Source: Helicovermis profundi (GTDB lineage Bacteria; Bacillota; Clostridia; Peptostreptococcales; Acidaminobacteraceae). Taken from it: 64,000 nt of DNA. The position numbers and the translations under genes were made by a program. Under the pieces are notes generated by a model. The model saw only the letters and a program-made list of their open reading frames with translations. It made no database searches and was not told the DNA's origin. Location of the stretch: NCBI RefSeq assembly GCF_033097505.1, contig NZ_AP028654.1, positions 450,001 to 514,000 of the forward strand. Direction: 5' to 3'. Below are positions 53,215 through 63,800 of the stretch, in pieces. Positions within the stretch are counted from its first letter, which is position 1, and every line of letters starts with the position of its first letter.

Positions 53215-54321
53215 TTGAGTAATTTACAAAGAACGGCTTTATATGAAGAACATGTTAAAAATGGTGGCAAAATTGTTGATTTTGCAGGATGGGAATTACC
53301 CATTCAGTACGAAGGGTTAGTTGTTGAACATGAAGCTGTAAGAAATGATTGTGGTATGTTTGACGTTTCTCATATGGGTGAAGTAACAGTTGATGGAAAA
53401 GACGCTGAAGCTTTCGTTCAATACTTAGTAACAAACAATGTTAAAACTATGAAGGAAAAACAAGTTATATATGGACAAATGTGCTATGAAAATGGTGGAA
53501 TTGTAGACGATCTACTTGTTTATAAATATAATACTGAAAAATATTTATTAGTAATAAATGCATCAAATGTAGCAAAGGACTTTGCTTGGATGCAAGAAGT
53601 AGTGAAAAAATTTGAAGTTAAATTAGTAAATATTTCAACTGAAACATCTGAAGTTGCACTTCAAGGACCAAAAGCTGAAAAATTGCTTCAAAATTTAACT
53701 GATAAAGATTTAAGTGAAATTGGATTCTTTTTCTTTGAAAATCCTGTAGTTATTGCAGGCGTTGAATGTATTGTTTCTAGAACAGGTTATACTGGTGAAG
53801 ACGGTTTTGAAATTTATGCGCCAAATGATAAAATTACAATAGTATGGAACGCAATTATTGAAAAAGGCGGAGACTATGGTCTAAAACTTTGTGGTCTTGG
53901 TTGTAGAGATACACTTAGATTTGAAGTTGCACTTCCTCTTTATGGAAACGAAATGAGCAAAGATATTTCACCACTTGAAGCAGGACTTGGTTTCTTTGTT
54001 AAACTTGATACTGATGATTTTATTGGAAAAAGTGCATTAGTTAAACAAAAAGAAGAAGGTCTTAAAAGAAAAACAATTGGTTTTGAAATCGAAGGAAGAC
54101 CAGTTGCAAGACATGAATATAAAGTGTTAAAAAATGGAAAAGAAATTGGCTTTGTAACAACAGGATACAATTCTCCTTCAGTAGGTAAAAGTGTAGGTAT
54201 TGCAATTGTTGATGCTGAGTATGCTGTAAAAGGTGAAGAGATTGAAATTCAAATTAGAAAGAAAACAGTTAAAGCTATAGTTACAGCAAAAAGAGCATAC
54301 AAAAAAAGTTATAAAAAATAG
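53215..54321 (+). CDS. gcvT: Glycine cleavage system aminomethyltransferase (T protein)
   Basis: A 368-residue enzyme that takes the aminomethyl group from lipoylated H protein, releasing ammonia and forming 5,10-methylene-tetrahydrofolate. The start is TTG at 53215, seven bases after GAGGGGG. The family motifs FAGWELPIQYEG, FDVSHMGEV, VSRTGYTGEDGFEIY and LGCRDTLRFE are clear. It is the first gene of gcvT-H-PA-PB under the glycine riboswitch. The leader is about 320 bases and contains element Y. Confidence 0.97.
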   Translation: MSNLQRTALYEEHVKNGGKIVDFAGWELPIQYEGLVVEHEAVRNDCGMFDVSHMGEVTVDGKDAEAFVQYLVTNNVKTMKEKQVIYGQMCYENGGIVDDLLVYKYNTEKYLLVINASNVAKDFAWMQEVVKKFEVKLVNISTETSEVALQGPKAEKLLQNLTDKDLSEIGFFFFENPVVIAGVECIVSRTGYTGEDGFEIYAPNDKITIVWNAIIEKGGDYGLKLCGLGCRDTLRFEVALPLYGNEMSKDISPLEAGLGFFVKLDTDDFIGKSALVKQKEEGLKRKTIGFEIEGRPVARHEYKVLKNGKEIGFVTTGYNSPSVGKSVGIAIVDAEYAVKGEEIEIQIRKKTVKAIVTAKRAYKKSYKK

Positions 54322-54433
54322 ATAAATAAATTATACTAAGTAATCTTATAAATTTTTAGTTTTTAATATCATAAAAGTGGTATTAACATAATAGAGTAAA
54401 AAATTTAAACAAAAATATTAGGAGGTATTATTA

Positions 54434-54811
54434 ATGAAAGTTGTTGAAGGTTTATTATACGCAGAGGATCACGAGTGGGTTAAAGTTGAAGGAAATGTAG
54501 CTACAATTGGATTATCAGATTTTGCACAACATGAACTTGGAGATATTGTATTTTTAGAATTACCAGAAGTTGATGATGAATTAGCTGCTGGAGATGTTTT
54601 TGGTGTTGTTGAATCAGTAAAAGCTGCTTCGGATTCATTTACTCCTGTTTCGGGAAAAGTAATTGAAGTGAATGAAGATTTACTAGATGCTCCAGAAGGA
54701 GTTAACTCTGATGCATTTGGAAGTTGGATGTATAAAATTGAATTATCAAATAAAGAAGAATTAGATGGATTAATGGATTCAACTAAATACACAGAATTTT
54801 GTTCAAAATAA
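54434..54811 (+). CDS. gcvH: Glycine cleavage system H protein
   Basis: A 125-residue lipoyl carrier that shuttles the aminomethyl arm between the P, T and L proteins. The lipoylated Lys63 sits in VVESVKAASD. The HEWVKVEG start and the end SWMYKIELS fit the family. AGGAGG precedes the ATG. A 12-bp hairpin follows before gcvPA, suggesting separate tuning of H protein level. No L protein (lpdA) is in the window. Confidence 0.96.
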   Translation: MKVVEGLLYAEDHEWVKVEGNVATIGLSDFAQHELGDIVFLELPEVDDELAAGDVFGVVESVKAASDSFTPVSGKVIEVNEDLLDAPEGVNSDAFGSWMYKIELSNKEELDGLMDSTKYTEFCSK

Positions 54812-54834
54812 TACTAACCTAGTAAATTCTTGAC

Positions 54835-54862
54835 TTCAAAGAGAGCATTAGCTCTCTTTGAA
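54835..54862 (+). promoter_or_regulatory. Intercistronic hairpin between gcvH and gcvPA
   Basis: TTCAAAGAGAGC and GCTCTCTTTGAA pair perfectly around ATTA (12-bp stem), without a strong T-run after it. It lies just before the ribosome site of gcvPA and may stabilise the upstream mRNA or lower downstream expression. Confidence 0.65.
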
Positions 54863-54881
54863 TTATAAAAGGAGTGATATA

Positions 54882-56225
54882 GTGCATAGATATATACCTA
54901 ATACTGAATCTGACGTAAAAGAAATGCTTAGCGATATTGGAGCAAAGTCTATAAATGATTTATTTGTAGATATTCCTGAAAAAATTAGATTTAGTGGTGA
55001 ACTTAATTTAGAACCTTCAAAATCAGAACTTGAAGTTACAAATATATTAAAAAAATTAGGTGATGAAAATAAAAGCTTAGATGAGTTAGTGTGTTTTTTA
55101 GGCGCAGGGGCATATGATCATTTTGTTCCAACGACTGTAAAACATATGGCTTCAAGAAGTGAATTTTTTACTGCTTATACACCTTACCAACCAGAGATAA
55201 GTCAAGGAACTCTTCGTGCAATTTTTGAATACCAGTCACTAATATGTGAACTTACGGGTATGGATAATACTAATGCTTCAATGTATGATGGACAAACTGC
55301 GGTTGTTGAGGCGGCTATGATGGCAGTAGCATCTTCAAGAAAAGCAAATAAAATCTTAGTATCAAAAGGTCTTAATCCTGAAGCTAGACAGGTTCTTAAC
55401 ACATATATTCAATTTAGAGATATTGAACTTGAAGAAATTAGTCTAGTAAACGGTGCTACTAATTTAGATGAATTAAAAGAAAAATTATCTGCTGATGTTG
55501 CAGGTGTTATTGTTCAAAGTCCTAACTTTTTAGGAGTTATTGAAGATGTAAAAAAAGCAAGTGAACTTGTACATGAAACAAAAGCTGTTTTAATTGATTA
55601 CGTTGATCCGATTTCACTTGGTATTCTTGAATCGCCAGGAAATCTTGGAGTGGATATTGTTTGTGGTGAAGCGCAGTCGCTTGGTAATGGCATGAACTTT
55701 GGTGGTCCATATATTGGATTTCTTGCTTCAAAGAGTAAATATGTAAGAAAACTTCCAGGAAGAGTTGTTGGTCAAAGCACTGATGTTGATGGAAAAAGAG
55801 CTTTTGTATTAACACTTCAAGCGCGTGAACAACATATTAGAAGATATAAGGCAACATCCAATATTTGTTCTAATCAAGGACTTAATGCTCTTATGTCATC
55901 AATTTATATGGTTACTATGGGAAAAGAAGGTCTTAAAGAAGTGGCTTATCAGTCAATGGCAAAAGCTCATTATGCTTATGATAAATTAATTGCTAGTGGT
56001 AAATATAAACCTGCTTTTGAAGGACAATCTTTCTTTAAAGAGTTTGCATTAATTGGCCAGGAAAAAACTTCAGAGGTAAATGAAAGACTTCTTAAAAACA
56101 ATGTATTAGGTGGTTACGATTTAGAAAAAAGCTATGATATTGAAAATGGCGTTTTACTTGCAGTTACAGAGAAAAGAACTAAAGATGAAATTGATAATTT
56201 AGTTAAGCTTATGGAGGTGAAATAA
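54882..56225 (+). CDS. gcvPA: Glycine dehydrogenase (decarboxylating) subunit 1
   Basis: This 447-residue enzyme half begins at GTG 54882 ([20 protein letters not shown]), preceded by AAAGGAG. The in-frame TTG at 54858 lies inside the hairpin and is not needed. The family segments [32 protein letters not shown] and [15 protein letters not shown] are present. It pairs with GcvPB to decarboxylate glycine. The stop overlaps the gcvPB start by one base, so the two are made together. Length is normal. Confidence 0.97.
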   Translation: MHRYIPNTESDVKEMLSDIGAKSINDLFVDIPEKIRFSGELNLEPSKSELEVTNILKKLGDENKSLDELVCFLGAGAYDHFVPTTVKHMASRSEFFTAYTPYQPEISQGTLRAIFEYQSLICELTGMDNTNASMYDGQTAVVEAAMMAVASSRKANKILVSKGLNPEARQVLNTYIQFRDIELEEISLVNGATNLDELKEKLSADVAGVIVQSPNFLGVIEDVKKASELVHETKAVLIDYVDPISLGILESPGNLGVDIVCGEAQSLGNGMNFGGPYIGFLASKSKYVRKLPGRVVGQSTDVDGKRAFVLTLQAREQHIRRYKATSNICSNQGLNALMSSIYMVTMGKEGLKEVAYQSMAKAHYAYDKLIASGKYKPAFEGQSFFKEFALIGQEKTSEVNERLLKNNVLGGYDLEKSYDIENGVLLAVTEKRTKDEIDNLVKLMEVK

Positions 56226-57688
56226 TGAGAAATTATGATAGTTTGATATTTGAAATCTCAAAGCCGGGTAGAAAGGCTTATTCACTTCCAAAGCTTGATG
56301 TCGAAGATATAAATGTTGAAGATTATATTTCTTCTGATTTTCTTAGAAAAGAAGATTTAGCATTTCCAGAGGTAAGTGAAGTAGATGTTATTAGACATTA
56401 TACAAATTTATCGCAACTTAACTATGGGCTTGATACAGGTTTTTATCCACTTGGTTCTTGTACAATGAAATATAATCCAAGGATCAATGAAGATGCTGCT
56501 GGTATGACTTCACTTAATCATTTGCACCCTTATCAACCAGTAGAAACAGTACAAGGTTCATTAAAGATGATGTATAAAGTTGATGAAATGCTTCGTGAAA
56601 TTTCTGGAATGGATAGAGTAACTCTTCAGCCAGCTGCAGGAGCTCATGGTGAATTAACTGGTATTATGCTTATAAAAGCATATCATAGAGATAGAGGAGA
56701 TTTAAAAAGAACAAAAATTATTGTTCCAGACTCTGCTCATGGTACAAATCCATCTACATCTGCAGTTGCAGGGTTTGACATTGTAGAAATCAAATCAAAT
56801 GCTGATGGGTCAGTAAATATGGATTCATTAAAAGAAGCACTTAGTGATGAAATTGCAGGTTTTATGCTTACAAATCCAAGTACTCTTGGATTATTTGAGA
56901 AAAATATAGTTGAAATAGCTGAGCTTATTCATGAGGCTGGTGGACTCCTTTATTATGATGGTGCAAATATGAATGCTATTATGGGTAAAACTAGACCTGG
57001 AGATATGGGATTTGATGTAATGCACTTTAATCTTCATAAAACATTTTCTACACCACATGGTGGTGGAGGACCTGGTAGTGGACCAGTTGGAGTTAAAGAA
57101 TTTTTGGTTAAATATTTGCCTGTACCAGTGATTGATAAAAAAGATGATAAATATATACTAGATTATGATAGACCTAAAACAATTGGAAAAGTAAAAGGTT
57201 TCTATGGTAATTATAGCGTTATTCTTAGAGCGTTCACATATTTAGAAACTATGGGTAGTGATGGAATTAATGAAGTTAGTGAACTTGCAGTACTTAACGC
57301 TAACTATATGATGAACAAATTAAAGGAAAACTATAAACTACCGATGGATCAAATTTGTAAACATGAATTTGTACTTGATGGAGTTAAAAATGGAGATTTA
57401 ATCGTTTCAACTTTAGATGTTGCAAAACGTTTATTGGACTTTGGTTATCATCCACCTACAATTTACTTCCCACTTATAGTTCATGAAGCAATTATGATTG
57501 AGCCTACAGAAACTGAAAGTAAAGAAACGATGGATGCTTTTATTAATGTTATGAATAAAATTTCTGATGAAGTAAAAGAAGATCCTTCTATTCTTAAAAA
57601 TGCACCAACTTTAGCTTCAGTTAGAAGAATAGATGAAGCTAAAGCTGCTAGAAGTTTAATTCTAAAATATTCTGATAATTTTAAATAG
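56225..57688 (+). CDS. gcvPB: Glycine dehydrogenase (decarboxylating) subunit 2
   Basis: A 487-residue PLP subunit. It contains the PLP Lys272 in [18 protein letters not shown] and the segments [24 protein letters not shown] and [17 protein letters not shown]. Together with GcvPA it forms the P protein. The ribosome site GGAGG lies inside the end of gcvPA. It is the last gene of the operon, and a terminator follows about 100 bases later. Confidence 0.97.
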   Translation: MRNYDSLIFEISKPGRKAYSLPKLDVEDINVEDYISSDFLRKEDLAFPEVSEVDVIRHYTNLSQLNYGLDTGFYPLGSCTMKYNPRINEDAAGMTSLNHLHPYQPVETVQGSLKMMYKVDEMLREISGMDRVTLQPAAGAHGELTGIMLIKAYHRDRGDLKRTKIIVPDSAHGTNPSTSAVAGFDIVEIKSNADGSVNMDSLKEALSDEIAGFMLTNPSTLGLFEKNIVEIAELIHEAGGLLYYDGANMNAIMGKTRPGDMGFDVMHFNLHKTFSTPHGGGGPGSGPVGVKEFLVKYLPVPVIDKKDDKYILDYDRPKTIGKVKGFYGNYSVILRAFTYLETMGSDGINEVSELAVLNANYMMNKLKENYKLPMDQICKHEFVLDGVKNGDLIVSTLDVAKRLLDFGYHPPTIYFPLIVHEAIMIEPTETESKETMDAFINVMNKISDEVKEDPSILKNAPTLASVRRIDEAKAARSLILKYSDNFK

Positions 57689-57787
57689 GTGAATTTGAAG
57701 AGTAATTTACCTTTTGACATTATATACTTTATAAGGTAAGTGCATAATGTTTCTAAAATGGGATAATAGTTGAGAGTACGATATTTG

Positions 57788-57819
57788 AAGAGGATGCAAT
57801 ATGATTATTGCATCCTCTT
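57788..57819. terminator. Terminator after gcvPB
   Basis: AAGAGGATGCAATA (57788-57801) pairs perfectly with TATTGCATCCTCTT (57806-57819) around TGAT. A 14-bp stem with a short T-run. Confidence 0.8.
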
Positions 57820-57944
57820 TGATTAAATAAGATTAATTATAATAGTTGTTTATTAAAATAGTTATTTGTTATATTTTATAATAGGAAATAAAGATAATAT
57901 ATGATAATATATTTTACATAATATTTTTAAAAGGGGGAGAAGTT

Positions 57945-58793
57945 ATGCAATTACTAGAAGGTAAAGTAGCGGCAAAACATATAAAACAAAATTTAAAAGA
58001 AGATATTGATCTATTAAAGAAAAAAGGATTAGTGCCAAATCTTAGAGTTGTAATAGTGGGAAATAGTCCAGCATCACTTGCCTATGTAAATATGGTGAGA
58101 AAAAGTTTTAATAAGGAAGGTGTAAATGCAGATGTATTAAAACTTGATGAATCGATTTCAGAAGATCAATTTATTAGTGAACTTGAAAAGCTTAATAATG
58201 ACAATAAAGTTAGTGGTATTTTGATACAATTGCCACTTCCTAAGCAAATTAATACATCGAAAATTATAAAATTGATTAATCCTAATAAAGATGTTGATGG
58301 ATTTCATCCGTTAAATGCTGGTAAATTACTTATTGGTGAAGATACTTTTATTCCATGTACACCATATGGAATGATTAAAATGCTTGAAGAATATGATATT
58401 GATATTGAAGGAAAAAATGCTGTAGTTCTTGGAAGGAGCAATATTGTTGGCAAACCAATTTCCCTGCTTCTTATGGAAAAAAATGCTACAGTAACAATAT
58501 GTCATTCAAGAACAAAGAATATTAAAGAGATTGCAAGTAAGGCAGATATTTTAGTAGCAGCAATAGGAAAACACAATTTTGTTGATGAAAGCATGGTAAA
58601 AGAAGGTGCCATTGTTTTAGATGTTGGAATTCATGTAGTTGATGGTAAGCTTAAAGGTGATGTTGATTTTGAAAATGTAAAAAACAAGGTAAGTTATATT
58701 ACTCCAGTTCCAGGAGGTGTTGGAACTACGACTATTGCTATGCTAATGTATAACACAGTTAAAGCTTGTAAGTTAATAAATAAGACTAATTAA
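57945..58793 (+). CDS. folD: Methylene-tetrahydrofolate dehydrogenase/cyclohydrolase
   Basis: A 282-residue bifunctional enzyme that converts 5,10-methylene-THF to 10-formyl-THF via methenyl-THF. The motifs VGNSPASLAYVNMVRKSF (catalytic Lys region), GILIQLPLPKQI, NPNKDVDGFHPLN and VLGRSNIVGKPISLLL are diagnostic, as is TPVPGGVGTTTIAML. Next to the gcv operon it would process the methylene-THF that glycine cleavage makes. It has its own leader and a GGGGGAG ribosome site. Confidence 0.97.
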   Translation: MQLLEGKVAAKHIKQNLKEDIDLLKKKGLVPNLRVVIVGNSPASLAYVNMVRKSFNKEGVNADVLKLDESISEDQFISELEKLNNDNKVSGILIQLPLPKQINTSKIIKLINPNKDVDGFHPLNAGKLLIGEDTFIPCTPYGMIKMLEEYDIDIEGKNAVVLGRSNIVGKPISLLLMEKNATVTICHSRTKNIKEIASKADILVAAIGKHNFVDESMVKEGAIVLDVGIHVVDGKLKGDVDFENVKNKVSYITPVPGGVGTTTIAMLMYNTVKACKLINKTN

Positions 58794-58882
58794 CCTGATT
58801 TATTTGACCTATTGCTATTTGTATTGATATACTAATAGCGATATATACAAAAAATAATATATGGATAGGTGTGATAGTGTTA

Positions 58883-60511
58883 ATGATAATTATTGGTAGT
58901 GTGGTAGTAGTTGGTTTACTTGCAGGAGGTATTTTCGCATTTAGTAGAAGTAATAATTCTAAACTTGACAATATTGACGTAATTGGTGATTATACTATTT
59001 ATAAATCTGCTTTACTTAAATTTAGAAAATCAGAAAAAAGAAAATGTGAAAATCTTAAGGATTTGGTTAAATACATTGAAACAGATAAAGAATTACCTTA
59101 TGAAAGATATAATATAACAGTTGATGAAAAGTATTTTGTTGTTAAGAATACTAAAAATTTAGATGTTGCTAGTATTATAAAACGCATTGGAGGTACTTCA
59201 TACCAAAATGGTAATAAACTTTATCTAAGTTTCTTAAGCTTAACTAAAGTAAGTAAAATTGAGCCTGTAGCAAGCTTTAAGGTTATTCCTAGTGAAAACA
59301 TTTTTACTACTACCAATATTGAGTATGATACGTCTGGTGTTGTTGCTGAGGATGGTAAAGTAGCTGATTATAAATGGGAAGGAAATGAAGTAAGATTTTC
59401 AGAAGAAGGTACTTACATTGTTAGGCTAAAAATTAAAGATATTAACGGAAATTGGTCTGATTGGTATGAAAAAGAGCTATTAGTTCAAGAAAAAAAGGGA
59501 TTAAAATCTGTTTCATGTGGATATGAATGTGCTTATATTGTACATGAAAATGGAAAAGTAGATGTTCTTGGTAGAAATGAATTAGGTCAACTTGGAACGG
59601 GAACTAATGAATCTCTAAGTAAAAGAACATATGCTATAAATCTAGATAATGTGGAGTCGCTTTCAGCTGGCGAAGAACATGCAGTCTTTAAAACTTATAA
59701 TGGTAAAATTTTTTCAATAGGTAGCAATAAAAAAGGCCAACTAGGTCTTGGAACAAAAATTAATTCAAAAATTCCGAAAGAAATTTGGGGACTTGAGCAT
59801 ATAAAGCAGGTTGAATCTGGTAAAAGTTTTAGTGGTGCTCTTTCTGTAAGTGGTAGTGTATATACTTGGGGAGATAATGACTATGGTCAGCTTGGAAACG
59901 AAAAAAATCTTATGAGAAACATTCCTAAAAAGATTGAGCTTCTTAGCAATATAAAACAAATATCATTTGGAAATAAACATGCACTTGCCCTTACCTATGA
60001 TGGTATGGTATATTCTTGGGGTAGCAATGAAAATGGTCAACTAGGAGTAGGATTTAAGGGCAAAAGTCTTGAACCTACACTTTCTGAATTTAAAAATGCG
60101 AAATTTGTTTGTGCGGGAAAGGATGCTTCATACGTTATAAATGAAGTAGGGAGAGTTTTGGTTTGTGGAAGAAATACATCAAATCAGCTTGGAATTGTTG
60201 GTGAAAAAGAAATTGTTTTTCCGATTGAAAATATGAATTTAAAAAATATTGTATATATATCGTCTGTAGGAGATTTTGCTGTTGCACTCGATAACATAGG
60301 AAAGGTATATTCTTGGGGAAGATATAAACACTCAGATGAAGACTATAATCAAAAACCTTCTTTAATTGATGGCGTAAAATATACAAAATCAATATCAACT
60401 ACAGTAGATAGTGTATTTATAATTAATGAAAAAAACAATGTCTATACTTGGTCAAGTGTTCTTGAAAAAAGAGATAAATTAGAATTAATTATTGAAGATG
60501 ACGAACTTTAA
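58883..60511 (+). CDS. Membrane-anchored RCC1-repeat protein
   Basis: About 542 residues from ATG 58883 (AGGTG ten bases upstream; GTG 58871 is an alternative). An N-terminal membrane helix (SVVVVGLLAGGIFAF) is followed by an unassigned domain, a PKD/Ig-like domain (about 130-200, YKWEGNEVRFSEEGTYIVRL) and about six RCC1 blades, each with a G-x-N-x-x-G-Q-L-G core: GRNELGQLGTG, GSNKKGQLGLG, GDNDYGQLGN, GSNENGQLGVG, GRNTSNQLGI. RCC1 repeats make a seven-bladed propeller. The role here is unknown. A possible surface or cell-wall binding protein; this is inference. Confidence 0.88.
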   Translation: MIIIGSVVVVGLLAGGIFAFSRSNNSKLDNIDVIGDYTIYKSALLKFRKSEKRKCENLKDLVKYIETDKELPYERYNITVDEKYFVVKNTKNLDVASIIKRIGGTSYQNGNKLYLSFLSLTKVSKIEPVASFKVIPSENIFTTTNIEYDTSGVVAEDGKVADYKWEGNEVRFSEEGTYIVRLKIKDINGNWSDWYEKELLVQEKKGLKSVSCGYECAYIVHENGKVDVLGRNELGQLGTGTNESLSKRTYAINLDNVESLSAGEEHAVFKTYNGKIFSIGSNKKGQLGLGTKINSKIPKEIWGLEHIKQVESGKSFSGALSVSGSVYTWGDNDYGQLGNEKNLMRNIPKKIELLSNIKQISFGNKHALALTYDGMVYSWGSNENGQLGVGFKGKSLEPTLSEFKNAKFVCAGKDASYVINEVGRVLVCGRNTSNQLGIVGEKEIVFPIENMNLKNIVYISSVGDFAVALDNIGKVYSWGRYKHSDEDYNQKPSLIDGVKYTKSISTTVDSVFIINEKNNVYTWSSVLEKRDKLELIIEDDEL

Positions 60512-60540
60512 AAAATCTGTATTTTTACAGATTTTTTTTT
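60511..60540 (+). terminator. Terminator after the RCC1-repeat gene
   Basis: AAAAATCTGT (60511-60520) pairs with ACAGATTTTT (60527-60536), followed by T to 60540. It starts at the stop codon itself. Confidence 0.85.
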
Positions 60541-60857
60541 GTTTAAATTTAATGCGAAAAAATATTAGGTGTAAGAAAAAGCGTCCTTTAATTTTTAAGG
60601 TATTTAGGTTTCGAATAAGTGTTTTCTTTGTTAAAACATAGTTAAACTTATAAAAAAATTAAAAAAATTAAGTGGAGTTTAATAAAAATATAAAAAAAAA
60701 GCCTTAAATCCTTGTAATCTCAAATGTAAGCTGATATATTAATATGAATAGTGTAAATAATATAAAATTGCTTTAAATAAGATTAATGAGTATGCAAAAA
60801 AACTCGAAGATTCATACGAATAATTAACAAAAAGTTCGTATAAAACAAGGAGAGAAT
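60541..60857. other. Intergenic region before pyruvate carboxylase
   Basis: About 317 AT-rich bases with no open frame carrying a ribosome site. The only signal I can support is the promoter at 60712-60740. I see no riboswitch or T-box motif. Confidence 0.5.
60712..60740 (+). promoter_or_regulatory. Promoter of the pyruvate carboxylase gene
   Basis: TTGTAA (60712-60717), 17 bases, TATATT (60735-60740). About 118 bases before the ATG. Confidence 0.5.
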
Positions 60858-63800
60858 ATGAAAAAATTTAAGAGAATCTTGGTAGCAAATAGAGGAGAAA
60901 TAGCGATAAGAATTTTCAGAGCTTGTCATGAATTAAATATTAGAACAGTAGCAATTTATTCTGAAGAAGATAAAAATTCTTTATTTAGAACTAAAGCGGA
61001 TGAATCATATTTAATAGGGAAAGGTAAAAGTCCAGTAGATGTATATTTGAATATTAATGAAATAATAAAAGTGGCTCTAAAGAAAGGTGTTGATGCAATA
61101 CATCCGGGCTATGGATTTTTATCTGAAAATCCTGAGTTCGCAAAAAAATGTGTAGAAGCTGGAATTGCATTTATTGGCCCAACCAGTGAAATGATGGAAA
61201 AAATGGGAGATAAAATCAAATCAAAAATTGTTGCTTCAAAGGTAAATGTTCCAACTATACCTGGTGTTGAAAAACCAATTGAGAGTGATGAAGATGCAAT
61301 CGAATTTGCAAATTACTGTGGCTACCCAATTATACTAAAAGCCGCTGCTGGCGGTGGTGGTCGTGGTATGAGAATAGTTAGGGAAGAAAGTGAACTATTA
61401 GATAGTTTCAGAAGTGCAAAATCTGAAGCGAAAAAAGCGTTTGGAATCGATGATATGTTTATTGAAAAGTTCTTAGAAAATCCTAAACATATTGAAGTAC
61501 AAGTGATTGGCGATAAATATGGAAATTTAGTTCATTTGTATGAAAGAGATTGTTCAATTCAAAGGAGACATCAAAAGGTTATAGAATTTACTCCGGCAAT
61601 ATCGCTTTCTGTAGAAAAAAGAAATGAGATATGTGCTGACGCTTTAAAAATAGCGAATGCTGTAAATTACAAAAGTGCTGGAACTGTAGAATTTTTAGTG
61701 GATAGTGGTGGAAGACATTATTTTATTGAGATGAATCCAAGAATTCAGGTTGAGCATACGGTTACTGAAATGGTTACTGGTATTGATATTGTCCAAACTC
61801 AAATTATGATTGAAGAGGGACACAAACTTGATTCACACGAAATAGGCATATATTCGCAAAATGATATTAGAGTTAATGGATATTCTATTCAGTGTAGAAT
61901 AACAACAGAAGATCCATCAAATAATTTTGCTCCAGATACTGGTAAAATGGACGTTTATAGAACGGGCTCAGGATTTGGCATTAGACTTGATGGAGGAAAT
62001 GGTTTTACGGGATCAATAATTAGTCCATATTATGATAGTTTACTTGTAAAATCAACTTCTTGGGCAAGAACTTTTCATGATGCAATAAGAAAACAGATTC
62101 GTGCAGTAAAAGAAGTTAAGGTTAGTGGTGTAAAGACTAATACTGCTTTTTTAATAAATGTATTAAATCATCCAATTTTTCAAAAAGGGCTATGTGATAC
62201 TAATTTTATATCAAGTAACAAAGAATTATTTGATATTATTCCAAAAGAAGATCATGAACTTAAAGTGCTAAATTATATAGGAGAAAAAATTGTTAATGAA
62301 ACAAAAGGCGTTAAATTTGATTTTGATGTTCCTTTAGTTCCTAAATATGATAAAAATATTATATTAAGTGGAACTAAAAATATACTTGATAATGATGGAT
62401 CAAAAGGACTTATAGATTGGATTAAATCTCAAAACAAACTTTTATTAACTGATACGACTATGAGAGATGCACATCAATCTTTAATGGCTACAAGAGTGCG
62501 TACAAAAGATATGACGAAAATAGCGAGAGCTACTTCTCATTTGGCAAAAGATTTGTTTTCTCTTGAAATGTGGGGTGGTGCAACTTTTGATGTTGCTTAT
62601 AGATTCTTAAAAGAATCACCTTGGGATAGACTTGAAAAAATAAGATCGAAAGTACCTAATGTATTACTCCAAATGCTAATTAGGGGTTCAAATGGAGTGG
62701 GTTATAAAAACTATCCTGATAATGTTATAAAGCATTTAATTAAAGAGTCAGCTAATAAAGGTATAGATGTATTTAGAATTTTTGATTCATTGAATTGGTT
62801 TGAAGGCATGGAACTTTCAATTGATGAAGTTTTAAATACTGGAAAAATTGCAGAAGCATGTATTTGCTATACTGGAGATATCTTAGATGAGTATCGCGAT
62901 AAATATACTTTAGATTATTACGTAAAAATGGCAAAAAAAATTGAACGTTCTGGTGCGCATATATTAGGTATAAAAGATATGTCAGCTCTACTTAAACCGT
63001 ATGCTGCACATAAATTGGTAGCTGCATTGAAAAACGAAATAGATATTCCGATTCATCTCCATACTCACGATACAACAGGAAATGGAGTTTCAACTATTTT
63101 GCTTGCGGCTGAAGCTGGAGTTGATATTGTTGATACTGCATTTAATTCAATGAGTGGACTTACAAGCCAGCCAGCTCTTAATTCGGTTGTTGCAGCTTTA
63201 AAAAATACAGATAGGGATACTGGAATTAAATTAGATGAAATACAGAAAATTTCTGATTATTGGTCATCTGTAAGACCTGTATATAGCAAGTTTGAGTCTG
63301 GGCTTAAGTCTTCTAGTGCTGAGATTTATAAATTTGAAATTCCAGGTGGTCAATATTCTAATTTAAAACCACAAGTAGAAAGTTTTGGACTTGGTCATAG
63401 ATTTACTGAAGTAAAAGAAATGTATAAAGATGTAAATGAAATGTTTGGAGATATTATTAAGGTAACTCCTTCTTCAAAAGCAGTTGGTGATATGGCAATC
63501 TTTATGATACAAAATGATTTAAGTAAAGAAAATATATATGATAAAGGGAAAGACTTATCGTTTCCTGACTCTGTAGTATCGTTTTTTGAAGGTATGATGG
63601 GTCAAGTTGAAGGTGGATTTCCAAAAAAACTTCAGAAATTAGTATTAAAAGATATTAGACCAATAACATCTCGCCCAGGTGAGTTGCTTGAAGATGAAGA
63701 TTTTGATAAAATTAGAGAACATTTAACTGAAAAATTTAATATTGAAGTTAAAGAAGAAGATATAATTTCTTATGCATTATATCCAAAAGTTTTTGATGAA

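Noticed and set aside
54858-54881. TTG start of gcvPA inside the hairpin
   Set aside because: The GTG at 54882 has AAAGGAG at the right distance and gives the normal GcvPA N-terminus.
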